Origin: Prosthecobacter sp.
Lineage (GTDB): Bacteria; Verrucomicrobiota; Verrucomicrobiia; Verrucomicrobiales; Verrucomicrobiaceae
Direction of reading: 5' to 3'
Assembly (NCBI RefSeq): GCF_014879935.1
Contig: NZ_JACSRD010000178.1
Coordinates: forward strand, 1 to 52,573
Length of the DNA: 52,573 nucleotides
This document shows positions 17,132 through 24,433 of the stretch, one piece after another. The position numbers were made by a program, and so were the translations under genes. The notes beneath the pieces are model-generated. The model was given only the letters and a program-made list of their open reading frames with translations. It was not told the DNA's origin and did no database searches. How positions within the stretch are numbered: position 1 is the stretch's first letter; the number at the start of each line of letters is the position of its first letter.

Positions 17132-18100
17132 ATGCCGCCGCCCCCGAAAGTCAAACGCCCGTCCTCGGTGACCGTGGGGGAGTTTTTTCAACTGAACGAC
17201 AAGGCTCTGAAACTGCGGCTGATCGGCTCCGACATCGGATTCACGCGCAAGATCAGCGAGCCCTCAGTAAACCGTCCGGGACTCGCGCTCTCCGGCTTCT
17301 TCACCTATTTCGCCTACAAGCGCGTGCAGGTCATCGGCAATTCGGAGCACTCCTTCCTCGAAGGGCTCGAACCCCGGCTCCGCGCGGCCCGTTTCAGCCA
17401 GCTCTGCTCGTGGGACATCCCCTGCATCATCGTCGCCCGCGGCCACCGCATCTCGGATGATCTCGTCGAAATCGCCAATGCGGCTGGAATCTCGATCTTC
17501 CAGACCAGCATGGTGACGATGAAGTTCCTCAACGTCGCCACGATCAAGCTGGAGTGGACCTTCGCCCCGAGCCTGCTCGTGCATGGCTGCATGGTGGATG
17601 TGCAGGGCATCGGCGTCCTCATCCAGGGCGACAGCGGCTGCGGCAAAAGCGAAAGCGTCATCGGCCTGCTGCAACGCGGGGCCAGCCTGGTGGCAGATGA
17701 CGCCGTGCGGCTGCGCCTGGTCGAGGATCGCGAGATCATCGGATCGGCGCCCGACTTGACCCGTGGCATGATCGAAATCCGCGGCCTCGGCATCCTGAAC
17801 GTGGCCGCCCTCTTCGGCGTGGGGGCCGTGCGTCTGAGCAAACGCCTCGACTTCATCGTGGAACTCGTCCGCGGCAGCCGCACGGAAGACCTGGAACGGG
17901 TCGGAGTGACCACCGACACCCGCGAGGTCATGGGCTTGAAGGTCGAACGTGTCGCCCTGCCGGTGGAACCCGGGCGCGATGTGGCCGGACTCATCGAACT
18001 GGCGGCCATGAACTACAAGCTGCGCGCCTTCGGGCACAACAGCGCCGTTGAGTTCGACCAAAGATTGTTGAAAAAAATGTCGGATGACCAATTAGGTTAG
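17132..18100 (+). CDS. hprK: HPr kinase/phosphorylase
   Basis: The product has 322 residues. The C-terminal kinase domain has Walker A GDSGCGKS (166-173), a conserved His151 just before it (LVHGCMVDV), the ADDAVRLR segment and the HprK signature EIRGLGILNV (215-224). HprK phosphorylates and dephosphorylates a serine of HPr in response to metabolites. It lies 22 bp upstream of the HPr gene. No PTS enzyme I or II gene is in the window, which suggests a regulatory rather than sugar-transport role. Confidence 0.95.
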   Translation: MPPPPKVKRPSSVTVGEFFQLNDKALKLRLIGSDIGFTRKISEPSVNRPGLALSGFFTYFAYKRVQVIGNSEHSFLEGLEPRLRAARFSQLCSWDIPCIIVARGHRISDDLVEIANAAGISIFQTSMVTMKFLNVATIKLEWTFAPSLLVHGCMVDVQGIGVLIQGDSGCGKSESVIGLLQRGASLVADDAVRLRLVEDREIIGSAPDLTRGMIEIRGLGILNVAALFGVGAVRLSKRLDFIVELVRGSRTEDLERVGVTTDTREVMGLKVERVALPVEPGRDVAGLIELAAMNYKLRAFGHNSAVEFDQRLLKKMSDDQLG

Positions 18101-18122
18101 AACAAGCTCCCTCCAACCCGCC

Positions 18123-18395
18123 ATGAGCATTGAAAAAGAACTGACGATCCGCAACAAGATGGGCATGCACGCACGCCCGGCGGCGCAGTTTGTGAAGCGG
18201 GCCAGCAAGTATCAGTGCGACGTCTGGGTGGAGAAAGACGACGAACCCGTGAACGGCAAAAGCATCATGGGCCTCATGATGCTGGCCGCAGGACGAGGTG
18301 AAACGATCAAGATTATCGCCGATGGCAGCGATGCTGCGGCCGCCGTCGCCGACCTCGAAGAACTCGTCACCTCCGGATTCGGAGACGTGGAGTGA
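18123..18395 (+). CDS. ptsH: HPr-family phosphocarrier protein
   Basis: The product has 90 residues. The active-site histidine is His16 in MGMHARPA, and the HprK target serine is Ser47 in NGKSIMGLMML; both phosphorylation sites are intact. A retained His site means it could still accept phosphate from an enzyme I encoded elsewhere. The gene follows hprK by 22 bp and is almost certainly co-transcribed with it. The symbol could equally be crh-like, since PTS involvement is not shown. Confidence 0.94.
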   Translation: MSIEKELTIRNKMGMHARPAAQFVKRASKYQCDVWVEKDDEPVNGKSIMGLMMLAAGRGETIKIIADGSDAAAAVADLEELVTSGFGDVE

Positions 18396-18521
18396 GCGAC
18401 GGTTCGCCGTTACCTGTTCTTCCTTGTTTCAAAGCGGCACGGACGCGTGTTCAGCCTCTCCTGATGCCCGATCACACCACCTTTGTGGCGTTGCACAATC
18501 GGTGACGGAGCCGAATGAGGA

Positions 18522-18779
18522 TCACTTCCTCTCCTCAACGGGCGGACGCGTGAGCACCCGCACCTCCTCGCCGCTTTGCGGATCTGGCGGCGGGCTTTCC
18601 TTGAGCATCTCCAGCATCATCGTGCCGATCAGATAGATCAATCCGCCGCCGACACCCACCCCGATGGCGATGAACCGCCGCTGCCAGACGTGCTCACGGT
18701 CAATGGCCCACCAGAAACGCATGCAGAGGGCGATCCAAAGCACGCTGGCACCGAGAACGAGAAGCTGGCCTGAGGTCAT
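18522..18779 (-). CDS. Small membrane protein, unknown function
   Basis: From ATG 18779 the product has 85 residues; a longer frame from 18857 would run through the terminator at 18824-18850, so I reject it. Two hydrophobic helices are visible (LLVLGASVLWIALCMRFWW and IAIGVGVGGGLIYLIGTMML), with a charged, proline-rich cytoplasmic tail (ESPPPDPQSGEEVR). No family recognised. It lies after the rpsI terminator and is convergent with ptsH. The membrane pattern supports a real gene. Confidence 0.55.
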   Translation of the reverse strand: MTSGQLLVLGASVLWIALCMRFWWAIDREHVWQRRFIAIGVGVGGGLIYLIGTMMLEMLKESPPPDPQSGEEVRVLTRPPVEERK

Positions 18780-18823
18780 GTGCCCAGTGTGGCGCGAATT
18801 GCCGGCCGGAGCGACAACAAAAA

Positions 18824-18850
18824 CAAAGCCCCGCACACGGCGGGGCTTTG
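18824..18850 (-). terminator. Rho-independent terminator of rplM-rpsI
   Basis: A perfect 10-bp stem (CAAAGCCCCG / CGGGGCTTTG) with a 7-base loop lies 31 bp past the rpsI stop. On the minus strand it is followed by TTTTTGTTG, a typical U-tract. Confidence 0.88.
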
Positions 18851-18880
18851 CACACAATCGAGCTGAAAAACAGACGCAGA

Positions 18881-19273
18881 TCAGCGCTTGGAGAACTGGA
18901 AGCGCTTGCGGGCACCCGGACGGCCGGGCTTCTTACGCTCCTTCGCACGGGAATCACGGGTGAGCAGCCCGTTCTGCTTCAGCAGCGGACGAAGCTCAGG
19001 ATTCACACGGATCAGCGCACGCGCGATGCCGAGACGAACGGCACCCACCTGGCCGCTGCTGCCACCGCCGGTGGCGTTCACCTTGAAATCATAGCTCTGA
19101 CGGGAGTTGGTCAGCGCCAGCGGAAACAGGATCTGGTTCTGCAGGGCGACGGTCGGGAAGTACTCTTCGAAGTCACGGCCGTTGACGGTGATGCTGCCGG
19201 AACCTTCGGTGACAAAGACGCGGGCGATCGCGGTCTTGCGGCGTCCGGTGGCGTTTTGGAGGGGTTTGCTCAT
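18881..19273 (-). CDS. rpsI: 30S ribosomal protein S9
   Basis: The product has 130 residues. S9 features are all present: ATGRRKTAIARVF near the start, ITVNGR, GGGSSGQVGAVRLGIARAL, and a basic C-terminus ending FSKR whose last arginine reaches the P-site tRNA. It lies 17 bp after rplM in the usual L13-S9 operon, followed by a terminator at 18824-18850. Confidence 0.97.
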   Translation of the reverse strand: MSKPLQNATGRRKTAIARVFVTEGSGSITVNGRDFEEYFPTVALQNQILFPLALTNSRQSYDFKVNATGGGSSGQVGAVRLGIARALIRVNPELRPLLKQNGLLTRDSRAKERKKPGRPGARKRFQFSKR

Positions 19274-19290
19274 GCTGGTGGAGGAAAAAA

Positions 19291-19719
19291 TTAAACGGCG
19301 AAGGGCTTCGGGTTCTGCGCCTCATGCGGATGCTCGGCACCTTCATAGATCTTCAGCTTGCCAAGAATGGCGCGGCCAAGACGATTGTGAGGCACCATGC
19401 CCTTCACCGCACGCTCGACGAGGAGCTGCGGACGGCGGGCGCGCACGCGCTCGACGTTCTCGACCTTCTGGTTGCCGACGTAACCGGCCTTCGAGGTGTA
19501 GATCTTCTGGGTTTCCTTCTTGCCGCTGAGGCGGACTTCGGCGGCGTTCAACACCACCACAAAATCACCCGTGTCCACGTGCGGGGTGAAGGTCGGCTTG
19601 GTCTTGCCACGGAGGAGATTGGCGGCTGCAACGGCCACATCGCCCAGAATCTGGTTCTTGGCGTCGATCACCCACCATGTGGGGTTGTGGTCCTGGGCTT
19701 TGGCTGAAAACGTCTTCAT
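19291..19719 (-). CDS. rplM: 50S ribosomal protein L13
   Basis: The product has 142 residues, the normal length. It starts MKTFSAKAQDHNPTWWVIDA and contains GDFVVVLNA and AVKGMVPHNRLGRAILGKLKIY, both diagnostic of L13. It is the first gene of the rplM-rpsI operon, with a good promoter at 19768-19795 and a short leader holding a small hairpin. Confidence 0.97.
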   Translation of the reverse strand: MKTFSAKAQDHNPTWWVIDAKNQILGDVAVAAANLLRGKTKPTFTPHVDTGDFVVVLNAAEVRLSGKKETQKIYTSKAGYVGNQKVENVERVRARRPQLLVERAVKGMVPHNRLGRAILGKLKIYEGAEHPHEAQNPKPFAV

Positions 19720-19741
19720 TGAGTGCTTCGTATGCGGAAAA

Positions 19742-19757
19742 CTTCCCTTTTGGGAAG
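19742..19757 (-). promoter_or_regulatory. Leader hairpin of rplM-rpsI mRNA
   Basis: A perfect 6-bp stem (CTTCCC / GGGAAG) with a 4-base loop lies between the -10 box and the rplM start, so it should be in the 5' leader. Ribosomal protein operons are often autoregulated through leader structures. Whether this one binds L13 is inference. Confidence 0.4.
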
Positions 19758-19767
19758 AGGGGCCGCG

Positions 19768-19795
19768 ATAGTAGGAGGTCTGTCCGGGGTGTCAA
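19768..19795 (-). promoter_or_regulatory. Sigma-70-type promoter of rplM-rpsI
   Basis: On the minus strand TTGACA (19790-19795) and TACTAT (19768-19773) are separated by 16 bp. Transcription would start about 40 bp before the rplM ATG. This is the clearest promoter in the window. Confidence 0.78.
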
Positions 19796-20365
19796 GGTCG
19801 AAAACCAAGTTGTTCACAGAACCGCCGACTCCTGCGCCACACATCCCGATTCATCCCTCTCCGTCAATGCCCCTTGCTGTGACCACTTAAAGACACCGCC
19901 ACAACTTCAGCGTTTCGACACCACCCGGAAGAGTTCATCGAATCAGTTCACCAAATGAATCACCAAAGATGGGTGAGTCGCACCGAACGCGACCTTTCCG
20001 CAACGAGGATCCAAAACGATGAGAACCGAGGGCACAGTCGATCTGTCAGCACAAAATGAGCGGCTTTGGCACGAACATGGTGTATCGAAGCAAAAGTCGG
20101 AGCTCGCCACGAGGTTCCTTGCCGCTTCTTGAGCCATCCCCCTCAGCAGCCTCGTCATCGCCCCACCACATTTTTAGGTTTAAGGGAGCACTTCAGGTGC
20201 GGCAATGATCATCAAAATGCAGATTCCGAAAGATTTTTTGTAGCGAATGGAGGCCGACGGGGTATATGCCATTGAGAGTTTCTTCTGAACCACTGGTGCA
20301 GCACGGGAACTTTTTCTCGACTTCACCGGCCGAAATCGCTAACCTCCGCAATAATTGCTAAGAAT
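19796..20365. other. Gene-free gap between divergent rplM and a secreted protein gene
   Basis: Several short frames are open here, but none has a ribosome site or recognisable protein. Base composition is less GC-rich than in neighbouring genes. It must hold the promoter of the secreted protein gene at 20366. I saw no tRNA, repeat or riboswitch. Confidence 0.45.
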
Positions 20366-21574
20366 ATGTTTAACCATACCCGCCGTTTATTGATCCCGCT
20401 GCTGGCACTCCAGTGCCTCCCGTTGGCGAACGCTGTCGAAACAGAACCCGTGGGATTCGTCACGGTGGAACTGGCCGGCAATTCGGATTCCTACGTTTAC
20501 ATCCCCTTCAAGCGCCCACCGGCCTTTGTCGGTGCTGCCGCCAGCCTCTCCAGCAATGGGGTCTATGATGTCGGCGAGCCCTTCACTGACAACAATCCAG
20601 CCAATGGCGTGCGCGATGCGGCGGAGGCTTTCACGGACACCAACAATGTCATCACCCTCGCGGGCACTCCCGGACTCACAGCCAGCCAGTTTGTCTATTC
20701 AGCAGGCGTCCAGAGCAATCGCTACTATGTGTTCCTGAAGACAGGCACTCGCATCGGCATGTACTACACCGTGGTCGGCAATGACACCGGCTCGGTGACG
20801 GTTGATTTGGCTGGCGATGACATCGCTGCTGCAGGCGCAATCACTGAGAGCACCACTCTCGAGGTGATCCCTTATGACACTTTGGGGACGATTTTCCCAA
20901 GCGGAGCAGGGGTCAATCCGAGCACCAGTCACTCAATCGCCACCCGCCAGAGTGAGGTGCTGATCCCGAACTTGGGTTCAGCAGGAACAAATCTTGCCTC
21001 CCCAGTCTCGTATTATTACTACAATGGAGTTGCTGGTGCTGGTCCGGGTTGGCGCAAGGCTGGCGTATCTGCAGTGATCGCCAATGACGACGTTCTTCTT
21101 CCCGACGCGTTTTTCACAGTTCGCCACAACATTTCAACCGCCACTTCGCTGACATTCACAGGTTCAGTGCAAATGTCCCAACTGACTACTCCCGTTGGAA
21201 CGATTGCTAACTCCACCGATCAAGACAATGCCGTTGCTCTTCCCTTCGCCACGGAGCAAACACTCGCTCAGTTGAAGCTTTGGGAATCTGGCGTTTTTGC
21301 CGGCAGTTCTTCGCATTCTCTCGCAACCCGCCAGGATCAAGTTCTTGTGAAAGACAGCTCGGTTATTGGAAAAAACAAAGCCGCCGGCACGAGTTACTAT
21401 TATTACACAGGTGCTACAGCACCTGGACCAGGCTGGCGTAAGTCAGGTGTGTCCTCTGTCATCGCCAACGATGATATCGTGGTGAGCCCCACCAAGGTCA
21501 TTGTCATTCGCAAAAAGAGCACAGGCGCTCCGGTGTCCGCTCTTTGGACAGTCAAGCCACCATACGTTCCCTGA
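20366..21574 (+). CDS. Secreted TIGR02597-type protein with an internal duplication
   Basis: The product has 402 residues, with a signal peptide (MFNHTRRLLIPLLALQCLPLANA). Mature sequence starts VETEPVGFVTVEL, a pattern I associate with the TIGR02597 family of Verrucomicrobiota. Two segments are clearly duplicated, one near 190-255 and one near 315-390: both have SHS(I/L)ATRQ, SYYYY, GPGWRK, GVS(A/S)VIANDD and a final V(R/I)R strand. They look like beta-rich repeats. Codon use is more AT-rich than that of nearby housekeeping genes. It lies 24 bp upstream of the PEP-CTERM gene, so both are probably co-transcribed surface or secreted proteins. Function unknown. Confidence 0.8.
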   Translation: MFNHTRRLLIPLLALQCLPLANAVETEPVGFVTVELAGNSDSYVYIPFKRPPAFVGAAASLSSNGVYDVGEPFTDNNPANGVRDAAEAFTDTNNVITLAGTPGLTASQFVYSAGVQSNRYYVFLKTGTRIGMYYTVVGNDTGSVTVDLAGDDIAAAGAITESTTLEVIPYDTLGTIFPSGAGVNPSTSHSIATRQSEVLIPNLGSAGTNLASPVSYYYYNGVAGAGPGWRKAGVSAVIANDDVLLPDAFFTVRHNISTATSLTFTGSVQMSQLTTPVGTIANSTDQDNAVALPFATEQTLAQLKLWESGVFAGSSSHSLATRQDQVLVKDSSVIGKNKAAGTSYYYYTGATAPGPGWRKSGVSSVIANDDIVVSPTKVIVIRKKSTGAPVSALWTVKPPYVP

Positions 21575-21598
21575 TCGAAACATCTTCTTCACAAAAAA

Positions 21599-22255
21599 AT
21601 GAAAACACACATCCTCTTGATTGCCCTGTCTTTGGGCCTACTCAGCACACAGGCGAATGCTTCGATCTCATTCTTGATCCAAGGAGACGCACTCAAAGAT
21701 TCGGCAGGGACTCCTGTTCCTCAAACAGGCTTGCTCCTTTTCGTATCAAGCACTTCGGACGCCGTTTTTGATGCAATCCAAGCCGGATCATCAACCGCAA
21801 TTGGAAGCAGTTTGAACGGGAGTGATGACAAAGTGTTGTTTCGGGGAGATTTCTCGACCTACCCGGCTGCAGGAGTCTTTGACATGACCACTGGGGCTTT
21901 GGATCTTTCCTCAGTTTCAGGCTGGAACGCAGGAGATCCCCTCGGACTTCTTTGGTTCCCGACCCTGACGTTGGCTTCAACCACCATTGATGCGGGAACT
22001 CAGTATGGCTTCTATCGCAACGGAGCGGCTGTCGACTCCACACTCGCATGGACGACCCCAGCGGATGGAACGGATAACTATCTGCTAGGATTCTTTACTC
22101 AAGATGGCGGCGAATTAAGCCCAGGTCCAGGCGCGGCAAATCCAGCTGCCGCTGGCAACGCCTCCTTCACCGTGGGAGGCGTGGTTCCTGAGCCTTCGCG
22201 CATGATGCTCGGATTGTTTGGCATCCTTGGCTTGGCTTTCCGTCGGCGCCGTTGA
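21599..22255 (+). CDS. PEP-CTERM sorted secreted protein
   Basis: The product has 218 residues. It has a signal peptide (MKTHILLIALSLGLLSTQANA) and a C-terminal PEP-CTERM tail: VPEPSR, a short hydrophobic helix (MMLGLFGILGLAF) and a terminal RRRR-type basic run. Such proteins are cleaved and sorted by an exosortase, which is not encoded in this window. The body is a beta-rich, Ser/Thr/Gly-rich domain of unknown role. It is followed by a strong terminator at 22286. Confidence 0.85.
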   Translation: MKTHILLIALSLGLLSTQANASISFLIQGDALKDSAGTPVPQTGLLLFVSSTSDAVFDAIQAGSSTAIGSSLNGSDDKVLFRGDFSTYPAAGVFDMTTGALDLSSVSGWNAGDPLGLLWFPTLTLASTTIDAGTQYGFYRNGAAVDSTLAWTTPADGTDNYLLGFFTQDGGELSPGPGAANPAAAGNASFTVGGVVPEPSRMMLGLFGILGLAFRRRR

Positions 22256-22285
22256 TCTGAATTGAGGTTCCTTAGCTTGGCTTTG

Positions 22286-22319
22286 AACGGGTCACTGTCT
22301 TGCGACAGTGACCCGTTTT
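22286..22319 (+). terminator. Rho-independent terminator after the PEP-CTERM gene
   Basis: A perfect 14-bp stem (22286-22299 with 22304-22317) and a 4-base loop run into TTTT, 30 bp after the stop codon. It ends the 20366-22255 unit. Confidence 0.9.
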
Positions 22320-22634
22320 GCTTGGTGGGCGAACGCCGGATTCCCCCCGGTGTGTGGGCGAAAGGCGGCTGGACGGTGAATTCATCCTCAGCCGGGCAGG
22401 TTACGAAGGGAATGCGGACGGAAGAAGGTCCGCCGTTCGCGATGCCCGCTGCTCGCGTGTTCCCTCCTTCTTGCCTCGTAAGCCCGCTTCCTTGATCACG
22501 CCCCACAAGGTGGAGCGCACTCCCACACTACGGCTGGGATCTGCCTTGGCGCTGACGTTTCTCCTGTTGGACGGACGATTTCGCTCCGGTTTACCCATCA
22601 AGCGCCCGTTCAGCGAATCACCTCGTCCCTCGGT
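22320..22634. other. Gap with no supported gene, next to transposase debris
   Basis: No frame here has a ribosome site or a protein I recognise. Given the IS630-like remnant that starts at 22635, this may be further decayed mobile DNA, but I could not align it to anything from memory. Confidence 0.4.
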
Positions 22635-22850
22635 TCACCCAAGCACGGCAACTGGCTGAACATGGCGGAACCGAACGCAGTAAGATAGCCAGCCGCAGGC
22701 TGCCCCGAAGGGGTGGAGCGCAGCGACAGCAAATCGAAATCGGCATGGCCCAGCATCAATGCCTGGATCGACGCATCGGCGACCAGGCAACGCTGGAGAG
22801 AGAACTCGAGGCATGGAGTCCGAAACGCAAGGCAGATCATTCGCCCTCAG
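22635..22850 (+). pseudogene. IS630-type transposase, C-terminal remnant
   Basis: Positions 22635-22670 encode SPKHGNWLNMAE and 22733-22850 encode IEIGMAQHQCLDRRIGDQ, then LERELEAW. Together these match the C-terminal end of IS630-family DDE transposases (GSWLNMAE, then CLDRR, LE.E..AW). The two parts are in different frames, separated by a 62-bp insert with a stop codon, and the rest of the gene is missing. It is a dead fragment. Confidence 0.78.
22671..22732. repeat. 62-bp palindromic insert within the transposase remnant
   Basis: The insert sits exactly between conserved transposase codons (GAA ending 22670 and ATC at 22733). It contains two small hairpins, CAGCC-GCA-GGCTG and CCCC-GAA-GGGG, followed by GGAGCGCAGCGAC. 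This resembles REP/BIME-type palindromic units seen across GC-rich genomes. Length 62 shifts the frame. Confidence 0.65.
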
Positions 22851-22910
22851 TTCGTGTCATTGAATGCCTTTCCGCCTGAAGGCGGGACTCCCAACCGGGA
22901 TTCCGAACCG

Positions 22911-24317
22911 TTACTCCCACCCGCCGCCGAGCGCCTTCAGCATCGCGACCGCAGCCATGAGGCGCTGGCCTTCGACCTGCGCTGCCAGCAGCTTGGCATT
23001 CAGCACGGTGCGGTTGGCGTCCACGACTTCAAAGTAGCTCGCGAGACCCTTCTGATAGCGCAGATCGGCCAGACGATGGGTTTCTTGCGCGGCGGAGATC
23101 GCGCCGTTCAGCGCGGAGGCCTGCTTCGCGTAGGCACGCACGTTGAGCATACTGTCCTCGACCTCCTGCAGCGCCACGAGGATGCTCTGGCGGTAGTTCG
23201 CCAGCGTCTCATCGTAGGCGGCCTTCGAAGCCTTCAGATTGGCACGGAGCCGCCCGCCTTGGAACATGGGCAGCGTCATCTGCGGCCCGATGGTCAGCAC
23301 GCGGCTGCGTGCATCATAGAACTGGGCCGCTCCAATACTCTCAAGACCACCCGAACCCACGATGCTGAACTTCGGAAAGAACTCCGCCTTCGCCACGCCG
23401 ACCTTGGCATTGGCCTCACGCATGCGCTGTTCGGCCGCACGGACGTCAGGACGACGCTGCAGCAGTGTGGAAGGCAGCCCTCCCGGCACCTTCGGCGGCG
23501 TCGGCAGGTGGCCGTTCGTCGCCACGCGGAAGGTGGAAGGAATGTCACCGCAGATGACCGCGAGCGCGTTCTCGGCATTGCCGCGTTGACGTTCCAGAGC
23601 GGCGTGGTCATTGCGGGCGAGTTCCAGCTCCGTCTTGGCACGGGCCACGTCCATTTCATTCGCCAGACCGCCTTTGAAGCGGGACTCCTGCAGCTTCACC
23701 GCCTCCTCACGCCAGGTCTGCGTGTCGCGCACCACCTGCATCTGCCGGTCGAGCGAGTGAGTCAGGAAATACAAACGCGCCACCTCCGCCGCGATAGTCA
23801 GACGCTGGGCGGCGACAGTTTCCATGGCAGCAAACTGGGATGCCCGGGACCCTTCCACACCACGACGCACGCGACCCCACAGGTCAAACTCCCACCCCAG
23901 TTCCAGCAGATTCTGGAAGCGGCGGCGTTGAGTCTCAGGCAGCGCGATTCCAGACGGAAGGTTCGCACCGAAGGCGATCTGCGAGAGCCTCTCATACTGC
24001 ATCCCGTTCTTCATGTTCAGCTGCGGGAACCAGTCCGCCTGCTGCACGCCGACCAGCGCACGCGCCGTCTCCACGCGGGCCAGGGCGCTGCGCAGTTCCT
24101 GGTTTTGATCCAAGGCACGATCCACCAGTTTGTTCAGCTCGGAAGAGCCAAAGAGCTTCCACCATTCACCCGGGACCGGAATGTCCTTCGTGCTGGTGCT
24201 GCCGTTCTTCCAGCGGGATGGCATCACCATGTCCGGCAGCTTGAAGTCCGGCCCCACGGTGCAGGAGGCCACTGAAAGCGAGAGCGCCAAGCAGAAAAAT
24301 TTCCTCGGTTGATTCAT
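22911..24317 (-). CDS. RND efflux outer-membrane lipoprotein (NodT/TolC family)
   Basis: From ATG 24317 the product has 468 residues. A lipobox VASC gives a lipidated Cys19. The mature start TVGPDFKLP is the classic CxVGPDY-type opening of this family, and two tandem outer-membrane-factor halves follow with long coiled helices, the LELGWEFDLWGRVRR motif (about 130) and LLQRRPDVRAAEQRM (about 275). Such proteins form the trimeric exit duct of RND or ABC drug-efflux systems. No inner-membrane pump or adaptor gene is adjacent, so it is an orphan or its partners lie elsewhere. Longer starts at 24329 and 24359 are possible but would push the lipobox inward. Confidence 0.9.
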   Translation of the reverse strand: MNQPRKFFCLALSLSVASCTVGPDFKLPDMVMPSRWKNGSTSTKDIPVPGEWWKLFGSSELNKLVDRALDQNQELRSALARVETARALVGVQQADWFPQLNMKNGMQYERLSQIAFGANLPSGIALPETQRRRFQNLLELGWEFDLWGRVRRGVEGSRASQFAAMETVAAQRLTIAAEVARLYFLTHSLDRQMQVVRDTQTWREEAVKLQESRFKGGLANEMDVARAKTELELARNDHAALERQRGNAENALAVICGDIPSTFRVATNGHLPTPPKVPGGLPSTLLQRRPDVRAAEQRMREANAKVGVAKAEFFPKFSIVGSGGLESIGAAQFYDARSRVLTIGPQMTLPMFQGGRLRANLKASKAAYDETLANYRQSILVALQEVEDSMLNVRAYAKQASALNGAISAAQETHRLADLRYQKGLASYFEVVDANRTVLNAKLLAAQVEGQRLMAAVAMLKALGGGWE

Positions 24318-24433
24318 GCGCGGACTCATGGGGCGGATCGTCCCGAGCGCAACCGGCAAGACGCGCCCTGATCCGCCATTCTTGGGCCGAAGTTTGGCGA
24401 ATGTTCGCCGGCGATGCCGCGTTGACTGGAGCC

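Noticed and set aside
22713..24275. 520-codon open frame on the plus strand
   Set aside because: Antisense to the NodT/TolC-type gene. Only its first 130 bases coincide with the transposase remnant, which is in a different frame.
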